From NCBI GenBank assembly GCA_002403155.1, contig DHHF01000009.1:1-64000 (forward strand): a stretch of DNA of 64,000 nt. The letters are read 5' to 3'. The notes beneath the pieces are model-generated. The model was not told where the DNA came from. It saw nothing but the letters and a program-made list of their open reading frames with translations, and searched no databases. Origin of the DNA: Sulfurovum sp. UBA4779 (lineage in GTDB: Bacteria > Campylobacterota > Campylobacteria > Campylobacterales > Sulfurovaceae). Made by a program: the position numbers and the translations under genes. Shown here in pieces: positions 27,748 through 36,905 of this stretch. The first letter of the stretch is position 1. The number at the start of each line of letters is the position of its first letter.

Positions 27748-28473
27748 TTAATTTGATAGTGTTCGAGACTCCGCCTCTGAGGCTGAAACATTCGTATCGG
27801 ATTGTTGCATTTCATTGGTTTTATCTTCTGTTTGAACGGCATGATCGGTATCGGAAACCTGTGCCGGCTGCGCTTCATTTTTTTCTGCTTCATGAAGAAT
27901 AGACGTCTCCTGAGCTTCTTTTAACTTTTTCATCTCCGCTTTTAGATCATCAAGCTCTTCGCTCATATCAAACATCTCATCATCCAACTCTTGCACCTTG
28001 GCGACATTTGCACCGTGAACATAGACCAAATTGCCTCCGTCTTTGCCTTGCTTGAGGATAAGCGCAACAAACAATACAAGTATAAGCATATAAGCAATCT
28101 TAACGCCTCTGTTGCCTATCAGCATGGAAAGCAATTTTGCTATCCATACAATACCGGACATTAACATAAGGTATGTGCCCAGCGTTTTATGTCCTTTAAG
28201 CGCTTCTTGTCCTTCATCGCTCAACAGTTCAAACGCCTCTTTGCCGTCCGTTGTTCCGGTAATATAGGCCATACTGACCATGATAGCCATCAAAGTAATA
28301 AACAAAAATGAAGTAACACTCACGGCTCTTCTTTTAAGCACAAGATTGACAAGCTCCAACAGAAGAACAACGACAGGCAAGGCAATAGCAAAATGATCTA
28401 TCGGCGGATGCAGTAAAAGGGGTATGTCAAACGGGAGATTTATGGCAGGCAATGTGATAGATGGAAGTTCCAT
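27748..28473 (-). CDS. DUF2231-like membrane protein with coiled-coil tail
   Basis: 241 residues. The N-terminal half has four hydrophobic spans; HPPIDHFAIALPVVVLLLEL and the T-DGKEAF region fit the DUF2231 family, whose members bind or resemble haem-associated cytochrome-b-like bundles. After about residue 150 it becomes a soluble tail: a charged coiled coil (EELDDLKAEMKKLKEA), then an acidic, low-complexity end. RBS AAGGAG lies 6 bases before the ATG. It is the last gene of the dsbD-to-here minus-strand run, next to hemJ. Confidence 0.75.
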   Translation of the reverse strand: MELPSITLPAINLPFDIPLLLHPPIDHFAIALPVVVLLLELVNLVLKRRAVSVTSFLFITLMAIMVSMAYITGTTDGKEAFELLSDEGQEALKGHKTLGTYLMLMSGIVWIAKLLSMLIGNRGVKIAYMLILVLFVALILKQGKDGGNLVYVHGANVAKVQELDDEMFDMSEELDDLKAEMKKLKEAQETSILHEAEKNEAQPAQVSDTDHAVQTEDKTNEMQQSDTNVSASEAESRTLSN

Positions 28474-28536
28474 GTAGTACTCCTTCTTATTTTTATGAAA
28501 AATTATAGCATAAAATAATCTTATTTTATGCCGTTT

Positions 28537-28971
28537 TTAAAACGGTTTTACGACCACCATAATCACGATAAAGATCATCAGCAGCGTCGGGACTTCATTA
28601 TAAACCCTTAAATATTTGCTTGTTTTATAGTGAGGGTTATCAAGCATGATCTTACGTATATTTCCCAACGAAACATGATAGGCTATCAAAAATGTCACCA
28701 AAACCAGCTTTGCATGCATCCATCCGCCGCTTGAAAAAATACCTGCATTTAAATAGATCATTGCCAAACCTGAAAATACGGTCGCCCACATTGCAGGCAC
28801 TCCTATATATTTAAAAAGCTTATATTCTTGTATCTCTACAATATCGGTAAAAGATTTATTGTCTGCATTTTCACGATGATAGATGAACAATCTTGGCAGA
28901 TAAAACAGCATTGCCATCCAACTGACAAAACTCATCACATGAAATGCCAATATCCATGTATAAAACTCCAT
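28537..28971 (-). CDS. hemJ: Protoporphyrinogen IX oxidase, HemJ type
   Basis: 144-residue membrane protein with four spans. The N-terminal WILAFHVMSFVSWMAMLFYLPRL region (two adjacent segments) holds the conserved histidine, and KLVLVTFLIAYHVS and YNEVPTLLMIFIVIMVVVKP follow, all typical of HemJ. HemJ oxidises protoporphyrinogen IX to protoporphyrin IX in haem synthesis in bacteria lacking HemG/HemY. Its ATG shares a base with the upstream stop (TAATG). Confidence 0.9.
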   Translation of the reverse strand: MEFYTWILAFHVMSFVSWMAMLFYLPRLFIYHRENADNKSFTDIVEIQEYKLFKYIGVPAMWATVFSGLAMIYLNAGIFSSGGWMHAKLVLVTFLIAYHVSLGNIRKIMLDNPHYKTSKYLRVYNEVPTLLMIFIVIMVVVKPF

Positions 28972-30521
28972 TATTTCCTCACTACGCTAACATCTTTTTT
29001 GTCGTACACAACCACTTGCAACTGTTTATAATACCCTAAATGCCCATAGTGTATCTTTAGTTTGCTTCCTTGAGGGGGAATATCTTTCCTATTTTTGAAA
29101 TGGATAGGCAACACCTGTTCGTTAAAATGAAAGTTTTTATCTTTGTAGATACCGACAATATCTTTAAGCACTTCATTTTGCATTTTGGAATTTTGGTTAA
29201 AATAGGAATCGGTTTGCACTTTGCCTTTCTCTTTGACCCTATAAGCATGGGTAATCTCTTTGAGCCCATGATATGAAGCAATATTTTGCACCAAGATATC
29301 ATAGCGATACCCCTCTTGAAGTTTTTTTGCGCAGCCGTAAAGATAGATGCCGCGCCCGTTCGGACTCTGTTTGATCAAAGCATGATTTCTTCGTTTCATT
29401 ACCACGACTGCATTTTCCAGCAAAACTTCTTCCTTTAAAGAATCAATACCATAAAAAAACTCTATCGGCTTGGAAACAGCTGTTTTTTGCTCTTGTAAAT
29501 TTTTATCCGGCACATAAGGATGCATGTCAAAGACGGCATAGACAGGCAAGTGATCAGAATACCCCTTGCCCAGATGCTTGCCATGGCCATATTGCCAACG
29601 GTTGATCTGCCCTTTGCTTGCAAAAAGATAAGGGGCCTTAAAAACTCTAAAAGAATGATTCACATAATCAATGCCTTTTTCATCAAACATGCTGGCAGGA
29701 AGCAATATATGATCCAAAGTACTTTTATTGCCATAAAATTTATGGCTCCATCTTTGTGTAAAAGGAAGCTCTTGCCATAGATTATAATGACTTCCTTTTT
29801 GCGCTTTGGCTATTTCATGTTTTTGCAAAAGTTTTTCATTGTGAACAGTAAGCAGCACGTCATTAATGCCGGTTCGCCCGTTAGTATCGTCAAGCCTATG
29901 ACTTAATGTCAAATAGGCGTCATAATTGCTATTGAGATCGCCCATCACGATATAATCCAGCCCCAAAGGAAGCATCGCGATACGCTCTTTTAGCTTTTCA
30001 GCATACGCCATACGCTTGCTCTCTGTGCCCCCTCTGCTTTTTGACTTCCAATGATTGACAAAAAGTTTCAAAGGATGGCCTTGCACTTCTACATCCGCCT
30101 CCAATATATTGCGTACATTGGGCTCATAGCTTACCGTTAATTCTCTGTATGCTTGTATAGGATACCGTGAAAACAGCGCTACTTGAATGGAGGTATTCGG
30201 TTTTGTTGTAATCGCACGGTATTGATAACCGCACCCTACCTCTTCTAAACGCTTTTGGAGTTTTTTAAGGATGCTGTCGTTTTCAACCTCTTGAAGCCCT
30301 ACGATATCTGCATCCAAATCACAAATCACTTCAGCAGCATGATTGAGCTTGATCTCCATCATCGGCTCGCTCCAACAATGTTTGCCGGGGATATACTCTT
30401 TGTATTCCGTTCCCTGCAACGACATATCAAAAAGGTTTTCAACATTATAGGTTGCCACTTTAAAAGGGTTTGCCAACAATAAAAAAGGCACAAGCAGCAG
30501 TATACAATATCTCAAAATCAC
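28971..30521 (-). CDS. Endonuclease/exonuclease/phosphatase-family protein, exported
   Basis: 516 residues. An N-terminal hydrophobic signal (YCILLLVPFLLLANP) is followed by an EEP-fold domain: ATYNVENLFD, IVGLQEVEND (catalytic Glu), NHWKSKSRGG, YIVMGDLNSN (Asp, Asn) and YSDHLPVYAVF (Asp-His). About 170 further residues at the C-terminus, with strand-rich character, are not recognisable. The protein is probably periplasmic or secreted and may cut nucleic acid or a phosphoester. The start is GTG 30521, or TTG 30515, which has better spacing from AAAGGGAG. Confidence 0.88.
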   Translation of the reverse strand: MILRYCILLLVPFLLLANPFKVATYNVENLFDMSLQGTEYKEYIPGKHCWSEPMMEIKLNHAAEVICDLDADIVGLQEVENDSILKKLQKRLEEVGCGYQYRAITTKPNTSIQVALFSRYPIQAYRELTVSYEPNVRNILEADVEVQGHPLKLFVNHWKSKSRGGTESKRMAYAEKLKERIAMLPLGLDYIVMGDLNSNYDAYLTLSHRLDDTNGRTGINDVLLTVHNEKLLQKHEIAKAQKGSHYNLWQELPFTQRWSHKFYGNKSTLDHILLPASMFDEKGIDYVNHSFRVFKAPYLFASKGQINRWQYGHGKHLGKGYSDHLPVYAVFDMHPYVPDKNLQEQKTAVSKPIEFFYGIDSLKEEVLLENAVVVMKRRNHALIKQSPNGRGIYLYGCAKKLQEGYRYDILVQNIASYHGLKEITHAYRVKEKGKVQTDSYFNQNSKMQNEVLKDIVGIYKDKNFHFNEQVLPIHFKNRKDIPPQGSKLKIHYGHLGYYKQLQVVVYDKKDVSVVRK

Positions 30522-30616
30522 TCTCCCTTTTAACGAAATATTGTATCAAAGCAAAAAAGAAAGAAAATAAAAAATGTCAAATTGTCAATTTTTTATGTCG
30601 CATGCAACAGATTGAC

Positions 30617-31504
30617 TTATCGGGATTCGTCTCTGGGGAACTCTTGCGCGGATACGATGCCGTCTTCTTCAAGTATAATCTGGTTGCTTTCGATCAGTGC
30701 CGTAAGCGTACGTTTGAAATTTTTTTTGCTCAATTGAAACATATTTTGAATCTCTTGCGCATCGCTTTTATAGGTAAAAGGCAGACGGCCTTTGTTTTCT
30801 GCAAGCAGCTGCAAAATTTTTTGCTGTGCTTCGTCTGTTTTGGCTTTTTTCCCTAGAGGCTGCAATGCAAGATCGAGCTTGCCGTCTTTTCTGACCGTTT
30901 TGATATAGGCTTTCTTTGTATCTCCTATATTTGTCTCTTCAAAGATCTCGTTGTCAAAAAGCATCCCTTCATACTGATTGTCCGCAACAACCTTATACCC
31001 CAAAGGGGTTTTGGCGATAATAAGTACTTGCATCTCTTTATTGGGATGCAGCCCTTTCATATCACGGTTAAAATATTTTCCTATCTTTTGTGTACCGTAA
31101 AGCCGTTTTGTTTGTTCATCCAAACAAATACGCAGAATATATTTTTTTCCGATATTGAAATACTCTTTTTGCTGAGAGAGAGGCACGAAAAGATCTTTTG
31201 GCAGCCCCCAATCTACAAATGCGCCGTATGATTTATAATCCACTACGGTAAAATAGCCATACTCGCCCAATTTTGCATAGGGCAGTTTGGTTGTCGCTAC
31301 GGGCCGATCCTCCGAATCCGTATAAATAAAAACATTGAGCAAAGCCCCCAGTGGCATTTCTTCTTTTTGGACATAAGCATTGGGCAAAAGAACCTCTTCG
31401 CCGTCTTGGGCACTCAAAAAAAGGCCAAACTCGCTTTCGCGTGCTGCTTTGAGGACGTTGGCTTCTCCTATCTTGATATATGTATCTTCGATTGTATTTT
31501 TCAT
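30617..31504 (-). CDS. CvfB-like S1 RNA-binding protein
   Basis: 295 residues matching the YitL/CvfB plan: tandem S1-like OB folds (GEANVLKAARESEFGLFLSA and GYFTVVDYKSYGAFVDWGLP regions), a third S1-like segment (TKKAYIKTVRKDGKLDLALQ) and a C-terminal winged helix (AQEIQNMFQLSKKNFKRTL). In Staphylococcus, CvfB binds RNA and affects virulence gene expression; the role here is unknown. It sits between dsbD (55 bases upstream) and the exported EEP protein. Confidence 0.85.
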   Translation of the reverse strand: MKNTIEDTYIKIGEANVLKAARESEFGLFLSAQDGEEVLLPNAYVQKEEMPLGALLNVFIYTDSEDRPVATTKLPYAKLGEYGYFTVVDYKSYGAFVDWGLPKDLFVPLSQQKEYFNIGKKYILRICLDEQTKRLYGTQKIGKYFNRDMKGLHPNKEMQVLIIAKTPLGYKVVADNQYEGMLFDNEIFEETNIGDTKKAYIKTVRKDGKLDLALQPLGKKAKTDEAQQKILQLLAENKGRLPFTYKSDAQEIQNMFQLSKKNFKRTLTALIESNQIILEEDGIVSAQEFPRDESR

Positions 31505-31558
31505 ATTGGTTTTTCCGTTTCATATAAGCAGCACAAGGCAAATATGCCCTGCAAAGCA

Positions 31559-33337
31559 CTACTTGGCTATATTTTCTAGATGTTTTGCAAAATCTTCAGG
31601 CTTGATAAACCCCGTAAGGCTTTTTTGGGACAAAAAGTTATGGTCTTTGTCAAAAAAGATAATATTCGGCGTACCGAAAAGTTCAAACTTTTTGAGCAAT
31701 GCTTTGTCTTCTTCGGTATTTTTTGTTAAATCAATCTTGATAAATGTAAATTTTTTAAGCTGCTCTTGTACAAGCGGATGCGGGAAAGTAATCATTTCAA
31801 GCTCGTCGCACGCCGTACACGAATCTTTTCCAAAATCTACCGCCACCGGCTTTTGGGAAGCCTCAACTTCTCTCATCAATCTTTCTACAGAGTATCCCAA
31901 ATGAATATTTTTGTCTGCTTTCTGAAGAGAACTTGCGGTTTTGGTGCCGGATGTAAATTTTTCAAACGGATGAAGCATCGAAGAAGCGCCGCTCAGTGCA
32001 CCCACAAACAACGATGCCCCATACAGCAAAAAGACCAATGCAAGAAGCCTGAAAAGCTTTAGCGCCCCTTCATTTTCTTTGTTTTCAAAAACACCCATAT
32101 AGAGCGCTGCCCCCATAAACAACAGTGCCCAAAGCAGCATCGTGATGCCCTCTGGCAGGATACGGCCAAGCATAAAGATGGCAAGTGCCAGCATCACCAC
32201 ACCAAAACTTTGCGATACGCGCATCATCCATCCTCCCGGCCGAGGCATAAACTTGCCTGCGCCGATTCCGACCAAAAGCAACGGCATCCCCATCCCCATA
32301 CTCATAACAAACAGCGCCCATCCTCCAAGCCATGCATCTCCGGTATGGGAGATAAACAACACGGCTCCGCCGAGCGGAGGTGCAACACAAGGACCCACAA
32401 TCAGCGCAGAAAGCAATCCCATAGCGGCTGTTCCTAAAAGCCCCTTGCTTTTAGCCGCCTCGTCACTGGCTTGTGAGATTTTAGACTGCCAAGAAGCAGG
32501 AAGTCCTATCTCATAATAACCAAAAAGCGAAAAAGCCAAAGCAACAAAAAGTCCGGCAAACAGCGTTAAAATCCAAGGATTTTGCATTGCCGCCTGGATA
32601 TCTGCCCCCACAAGCCCGGCGATCACTCCCACAAATGTATACGTTAGCGCCATAGAAACGACATAGACCAATGAGATGAAAAACGCTTTGATGATGCTGG
32701 GTTTTTCTTCCCCTGCCTGCGAAACGATAATAGAAGACAAGATCGGAATCATCGGAAAAACACAAGGCGTAAGGGCGAGCAGCAAGCCAAAGATAAAAAA
32801 CAGCAAGATCACAAACCATGAACTCTCGCTTTTTAGCACATCGGCGATTTTGGCCGTATTGCCCTCTTGGGTCAAAGAAGAAATCTTCTCAAACAGGCTT
32901 GGCTCAACACCTTCAAATTGAAAGGTTTTCGTGACAGGCTGATAGCAAATCCCCTTATCTGAACACCCCTCAAATTTGACTGCCAGCGTATAATCCCCTT
33001 TGACTTGAGATTCGACCTCATTGACCGGGATAGAGATATGAACATCTTTCTCGTACACTTCATCCCCGTCAAAATCGATTGCTTGGGGCTTTGTGACTTG
33101 AAGTTTTTTTTCTGCCGGAGCCACAATCATAAATTCCAATGATTTTTTGTAGACATGGATACTCTCGGCAATTGCAATGTGGATATCGATTTTATCGTTT
33201 TGTTTGACCGCACTGACCTTGAAGGCATCTTCAGGCTTTAAAAACTCCTCTTTTTGAGCCATACTGCCAAACCCTGCCAATACAACGGTACTCAAAACAA
33301 TACCCGTCAAAAGTATTTTTTTTATCATATCGCCCAT
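31559..33337 (-). CDS. dsbD: Thiol:disulfide interchange protein DsbD
   Basis: 592 residues; moves reducing power from cytoplasmic thioredoxin across the membrane to periplasmic thiols. After a signal peptide the alpha domain has its cysteine pair in EGCSDKGICYQPV. An eight-span membrane domain has TPCVFPMIPIL and GPCVAPPLGG. The C-terminal thioredoxin domain has CTAC in GKDSCTACDELEM. All three cysteine pairs are intact. ATGs at 33337 and 33328 both have plausible AAGG sites. It is divergent from the YyaL-type gene at 33447. Confidence 0.95.
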   Translation of the reverse strand: MGDMIKKILLTGIVLSTVVLAGFGSMAQKEEFLKPEDAFKVSAVKQNDKIDIHIAIAESIHVYKKSLEFMIVAPAEKKLQVTKPQAIDFDGDEVYEKDVHISIPVNEVESQVKGDYTLAVKFEGCSDKGICYQPVTKTFQFEGVEPSLFEKISSLTQEGNTAKIADVLKSESSWFVILLFFIFGLLLALTPCVFPMIPILSSIIVSQAGEEKPSIIKAFFISLVYVVSMALTYTFVGVIAGLVGADIQAAMQNPWILTLFAGLFVALAFSLFGYYEIGLPASWQSKISQASDEAAKSKGLLGTAAMGLLSALIVGPCVAPPLGGAVLFISHTGDAWLGGWALFVMSMGMGMPLLLVGIGAGKFMPRPGGWMMRVSQSFGVVMLALAIFMLGRILPEGITMLLWALLFMGAALYMGVFENKENEGALKLFRLLALVFLLYGASLFVGALSGASSMLHPFEKFTSGTKTASSLQKADKNIHLGYSVERLMREVEASQKPVAVDFGKDSCTACDELEMITFPHPLVQEQLKKFTFIKIDLTKNTEEDKALLKKFELFGTPNIIFFDKDHNFLSQKSLTGFIKPEDFAKHLENIAK

Positions 33338-33384
33338 TCCTTGCCTTTTGTTCTTTAATTTTATGCAATTGTAGTATTATTTTT

Positions 33385-33401
33385 ATAGATAAATTATCTA
33401 T
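33385..33401. promoter_or_regulatory. 17-base palindrome between dsbD and yyaL-like gene
   Basis: ATAGATAA-a-TTATCTAT, a perfect 8-base inverted repeat around one base. It sits 12 bases upstream of a TATAAT (33413-33418) that fits as the -10 of the plus-strand gene at 33447, so a bound protein would overlap the -35 region. It could also act on dsbD, which diverges. The regulator is unknown. Confidence 0.5.
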
Positions 33402-33446
33402 CGAACAAATATTATAATACAAATTGATTAACAAAAAGGTCCCTTT

Positions 33447-35390
33447 ATGGCAAACCATCTTAAAAACGAATCCTCCGCATACTTGCAGCAGCATACAAAC
33501 AATCCGGTAGATTGGTATCCGTGGTGTGAAAAAGCGTTCAAAAAAGCCAAAGAAGAGCACAAGCCCGTATTTCTTTCAATCGGCTACAGCTCATGCCATT
33601 GGTGCCATGTCATGGAGCGTGAATCTTTTGAGGACAAACATATTGCAAAAATCCTAAACGATCATTTTGTCTGCATTAAAGTAGACAAAGAAGAACGTCC
33701 CGATATCGATAGGCATTTTCAAGAAGTCTATCGGCTGATGAATTCCCGTCCGGGAGGCTGGCCTGCGTCCATTTTCCTGACCGAAGAGATGAAACCTTTT
33801 TATGCGGCAACCTATATCCCTCCCGAACCCAAATACGGCATGATGGGTTTTGAGTCGCTGCTTAAAACCATTATAGAAAAATACGACACACAAAAAGAGA
33901 TTCTTATCCAAAAAGCAGAAGAAATTTTAACTTTTCTTGATCCTAAAACAGACAAGATTCAAGCAACGAAACTTGATGAAAGCATTATCGAACGTTTCTT
34001 AAATCAAGCCGAACATTTTTTTGATCCCCAAGACGGAGGGTTCAACAAAGCTCCCAAATTTCCGCAAACTACCATTCTTGATTTGCTGCTTGACCTTTAT
34101 CTTCTGACAAAAAATAAAGAGGCGCTCTCCATGGCGGCAATTTCGCTTTCGTCGATGGCAAAAGGCGGACTTTACGACAGGATTGAAAGCGGTTTTTGCC
34201 GCTACTCTACCGATAACCAATGGCTGATTCCCCATTTTGAAAAAATGGCTTACGACAATGCTTTGCTTGCCGAAGTCTACCTGAAAGCCTACCATATTAC
34301 CAAAAACCGCTTTTATAAAACAATTGCGTTTGATACGCTCGATTTTATGCTTCAAACAATGAGCCGCAATGGCCTTTTTCATGCTGCGAGCGATGCAGAT
34401 ACGCAAAATGAGGAAGGCAAATATTTTGTTTATACGTACGAAGAAGCGATAAAATCCTTCGAAGAAGCCAAAATACCCCATGACCGACACGCTACGCTGG
34501 CAGATTTTTTGCACATCACTCCGGAGGGCAATTTTGAGGGCAAAAACATTGTTTGGGTAAAAGATCCGCAAGATTTGAATATTCCATTCTATCAAGAAGC
34601 AATTTTGGCTTTAAAAAAGTGCAGAAAAAAGCGTATCCATCCTTTTGTAGATACAAAAATCATTGTCTCATGGAATGCGATGATGATCAAAACCCTTTTT
34701 AAAGCAGGGCGCATCAACAAAGAGTATCTAACGGCAGCCGTTGCCTCTCTTGAGAAGCTGCTTGAAGCCATGTATCTCCGCTCTGAACTTTTTCATTCTG
34801 CCTATCTCAACGAAAAACCAAAAATTTCTGCTTTTTTGGAAGATTATGCTTTTTTGGCAGAGGCGCTGATAGAGGCTTACAAAAGTACACTAAACGAAAA
34901 ATACCTCATCACTGCAACCCAGCTGGCAAACAGTGCAATCAAAAAATACTATGAACACGGAAAATGGAAATTTTCTCGCGGCGAATTTGAAACTAATGCA
35001 GATATCTATGACAGCGCATATCCTTCTGCTGTCTCAACAATGCTTTCGGTGCTTTTGAGCCTTTCTTCGCTGGCAGATGCCGTTTATAAAAAATTTGTTT
35101 TTAAGACTTTGGAAATATACTCTTATGACCTTATGCGCCAACCCATCTCAACGCCCAAGCTGACCCATATAGCGATACGCTATCTTAAAGACGACCTTAT
35201 CATGAGAGCCAAAGAAGAAATACTTAAAACACATATCGATGAATTGGATAGCATCCCTTATCCTTTTATATTGTTTAAAAACAGTTTCGATGAGGGCATT
35301 ATGCTCTGCAACAGCAGCAGCTGCTTCGGGGAGGAAAAAGAGTTTGCCAAAATTATCGATCGCATACAGATACAAACAAAAAACAGTTAA
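33447..35390 (+). CDS. YyaL/DUF255 thioredoxin-domain protein
   Basis: 647 residues. The N-terminal DUF255 thioredoxin-like domain has the motif [28 protein letters not shown] contacts and [13 protein letters not shown] long helical region resembling six-hairpin glycosidases follows ([35 protein letters not shown]). The family (SSP411/YyaL) is widely conserved but its biochemical role is unclear. The start is ATG with AAAAAGG upstream. It is adjacent to and divergent from dsbD, another thioredoxin-fold protein. Confidence 0.9.
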   Translation: MANHLKNESSAYLQQHTNNPVDWYPWCEKAFKKAKEEHKPVFLSIGYSSCHWCHVMERESFEDKHIAKILNDHFVCIKVDKEERPDIDRHFQEVYRLMNSRPGGWPASIFLTEEMKPFYAATYIPPEPKYGMMGFESLLKTIIEKYDTQKEILIQKAEEILTFLDPKTDKIQATKLDESIIERFLNQAEHFFDPQDGGFNKAPKFPQTTILDLLLDLYLLTKNKEALSMAAISLSSMAKGGLYDRIESGFCRYSTDNQWLIPHFEKMAYDNALLAEVYLKAYHITKNRFYKTIAFDTLDFMLQTMSRNGLFHAASDADTQNEEGKYFVYTYEEAIKSFEEAKIPHDRHATLADFLHITPEGNFEGKNIVWVKDPQDLNIPFYQEAILALKKCRKKRIHPFVDTKIIVSWNAMMIKTLFKAGRINKEYLTAAVASLEKLLEAMYLRSELFHSAYLNEKPKISAFLEDYAFLAEALIEAYKSTLNEKYLITATQLANSAIKKYYEHGKWKFSRGEFETNADIYDSAYPSAVSTMLSVLLSLSSLADAVYKKFVFKTLEIYSYDLMRQPISTPKLTHIAIRYLKDDLIMRAKEEILKTHIDELDSIPYPFILFKNSFDEGIMLCNSSSCFGEEKEFAKIIDRIQIQTKNS

Positions 35391-35430
35391 GCGGTTTTAT
35401 AAAATACAGCCTAACCGTGCCCAGGATTGG

Positions 35431-36162
35431 CTACAGCAAACTCCAAATCATTCTCAATGCGATAAGATACAGCAAAACCGCTATGATTTTTTTGATATGA
35501 TGTGCTTCCAGCCTAAAATGCATAATCCTGTTGCCTATATAGCCTCCCATTACTGCTGCGACAGCGACCACGCTTAGCAAAATCCAATCAATTTGCACAA
35601 AAGAAGCATAAGACAAAAAAGCGCTAAAGGTTGAAAACGGTACCATAAAACTCACCGCAATTGCCATTTTCTTTGCATCAAAGCCAAGCAAAATCATAAT
35701 GGGCATAATCACCGATCCTCCTCCCACACCAAGGATTCCTGAGATATACCCCACTATCCCTCCTACGGCATAAAGTATCCAAACCTGTTCGTATTTTAAT
35801 TTTGCCTCTTTTTTTGAAAAGATCAGCATCGTAGCGCTAAAAAGCAAAAACCCTACAAACCCCCATTTTATATAGATGATATCGATATATTTCGAGCTGA
35901 TCGCTCCAAGTGGAGCGCTCAGCATAGAAGATATCACCAAAGGCAAAGCAAATCGTATATCCAAAACTTTTCGTTTGATATTTAAAATGGTTGCCGTAAG
36001 GGTGGTAGCCGTATTGACAAAGAGAGCAATCGCTTTGGCAAAATTAAATCCAAGTCCCAAAAAATCAAAAATAGGCACAAGCGCAACGGCACTTCCTATT
36101 CCGCCCATTGCAAAAAAGGATGCAAGAACAACCGTGATCAAAAAGAAAAAAAGATACTCCAT
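35431..36162 (-). CDS. TSUP (TauE/SafE) family membrane permease
   Basis: 243-residue integral membrane protein with about eight spans. The glycine-rich first motif GGIGSAVALVPIFDFLG and the repeat GILGVGGGSVIMPIMILLG in the second half are the paired signatures of the TSUP family, which exports sulfite, sulfonates or related anions. Start taken as ATG 36162; the frame extends 18 codons upstream, but that basic stretch does not look like part of the family. Substrate is unknown. Confidence 0.85.
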   Translation of the reverse strand: MEYLFFFLITVVLASFFAMGGIGSAVALVPIFDFLGLGFNFAKAIALFVNTATTLTATILNIKRKVLDIRFALPLVISSMLSAPLGAISSKYIDIIYIKWGFVGFLLFSATMLIFSKKEAKLKYEQVWILYAVGGIVGYISGILGVGGGSVIMPIMILLGFDAKKMAIAVSFMVPFSTFSAFLSYASFVQIDWILLSVVAVAAVMGGYIGNRIMHFRLEAHHIKKIIAVLLYLIALRMIWSLL

Positions 36163-36485
36163 TAATTTATATGATGCCCTTTTGCAGATTTTTCGTTGCT
36201 TTTTTAATGTTGGCACTAACCGTTATGGTGGCCTTCGTCATTAATCCGTTTTATAAAAGTATTGTATTGATTTATGTTTATTATAAGATTATATAAATAT
36301 AAAATTAAATTTTTTGTTTGCCGTCCATTAGTCAAGGAAAAAGAAGTTTTTGCAATATTCTGTACTGTTTTGTTGGTGCAAGACCTAACCAACTGTTCAT
36401 TTTTGCTTAAAGCATCACTCTTTTTTTAAAAACGCCCAATGGTACACGGCGCTCTTTTGATGCCATCAGGATACTCTTTTATATA
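36163..36485. other. AT-rich gap without a convincing gene
   Basis: 323 bases between the TSUP gene and the chorismate mutase-like gene. It contains an inverted repeat GTTGGT ... ACCAAC (36372-36377 and 36388-36393) and a hydrophobic 41-codon plus-strand frame (36171-36296) with no ribosome site. Nothing else is recognisable. Confidence 0.5.
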
Positions 36486-36785
36486 CTAGTAACTTTTTGC
36501 ATTATTGAATTCTGTGATTTCGCTCTCCACCATTGCATCGATCATTCTGACATACAAATCATTGATAAGGTTGGGAGAAAGCCCCAGCGAAATAGCCTGT
36601 TCTCTCACTCTTGAGATGACATCCTGTATCCGCTCTTCTGCTTTGATTTCATCAATACTGTTTTTAAAATGTGCGATTTGTTTGATATATTCGTTTCGCT
36701 GAGCGATCAATTTTACAATCTGTTCATCTACTTTGTCAATTTCTTCTCTGGCTTCTTGAAGCGTCATACATTTTTTTATTTCCAT
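36486..36785 (-). CDS. Chorismate mutase (AroQ-type) domain protein
   Basis: 99 residues, about the size of a single AroQ chorismate mutase. It is all-helical with the family pattern LQEAREEIDKVDEQIVKLIAQRNEYI, read as two segments, HFKNS, a second helix with RIQDVISRVREQA, and the C-terminal LYVRMIDAMVESEI. It should convert chorismate to prephenate for phenylalanine and tyrosine, though isochorismate-pyruvate lyases share the fold. It has its own AAGGAC ribosome site and lies downstream of dnaK beyond a terminator-like hairpin, so it probably has its own promoter. Confidence 0.8.
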   Translation of the reverse strand: MEIKKCMTLQEAREEIDKVDEQIVKLIAQRNEYIKQIAHFKNSIDEIKAEERIQDVISRVREQAISLGLSPNLINDLYVRMIDAMVESEITEFNNAKSY

Positions 36786-36859
36786 GTTCTGTCCTTGAAA
36801 TGTATCGTCTTAATAAAATGATTATAGCTTAAAATGAATTAATGAGAGGAAAGGAAGAT

Positions 36860-36886
36860 AAATCCCCTCTGCAAGAGAGAGGATTT
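36860..36886 (-). terminator. Terminator-like hairpin after dnaK
   Basis: AAATCCCCTCT-gcaag-AGAGAGGATTT, an 11-base stem with one mismatch, starting about 20 bases after the dnaK stop. On the minus strand the stem is followed by an AT-rich stretch (TTTATCTTCC) rather than a long T-run, so termination may be partial. Confidence 0.6.
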
Positions 36887-36905
36887 AGAAGTTTTACGTA
36901 ACAAA

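Noticed and set aside
36171..36296. 41-codon hydrophobic plus-strand frame after the TSUP gene
   Set aside because: No ribosome site or promoter and very AT-rich DNA, where short hydrophobic frames arise by chance.
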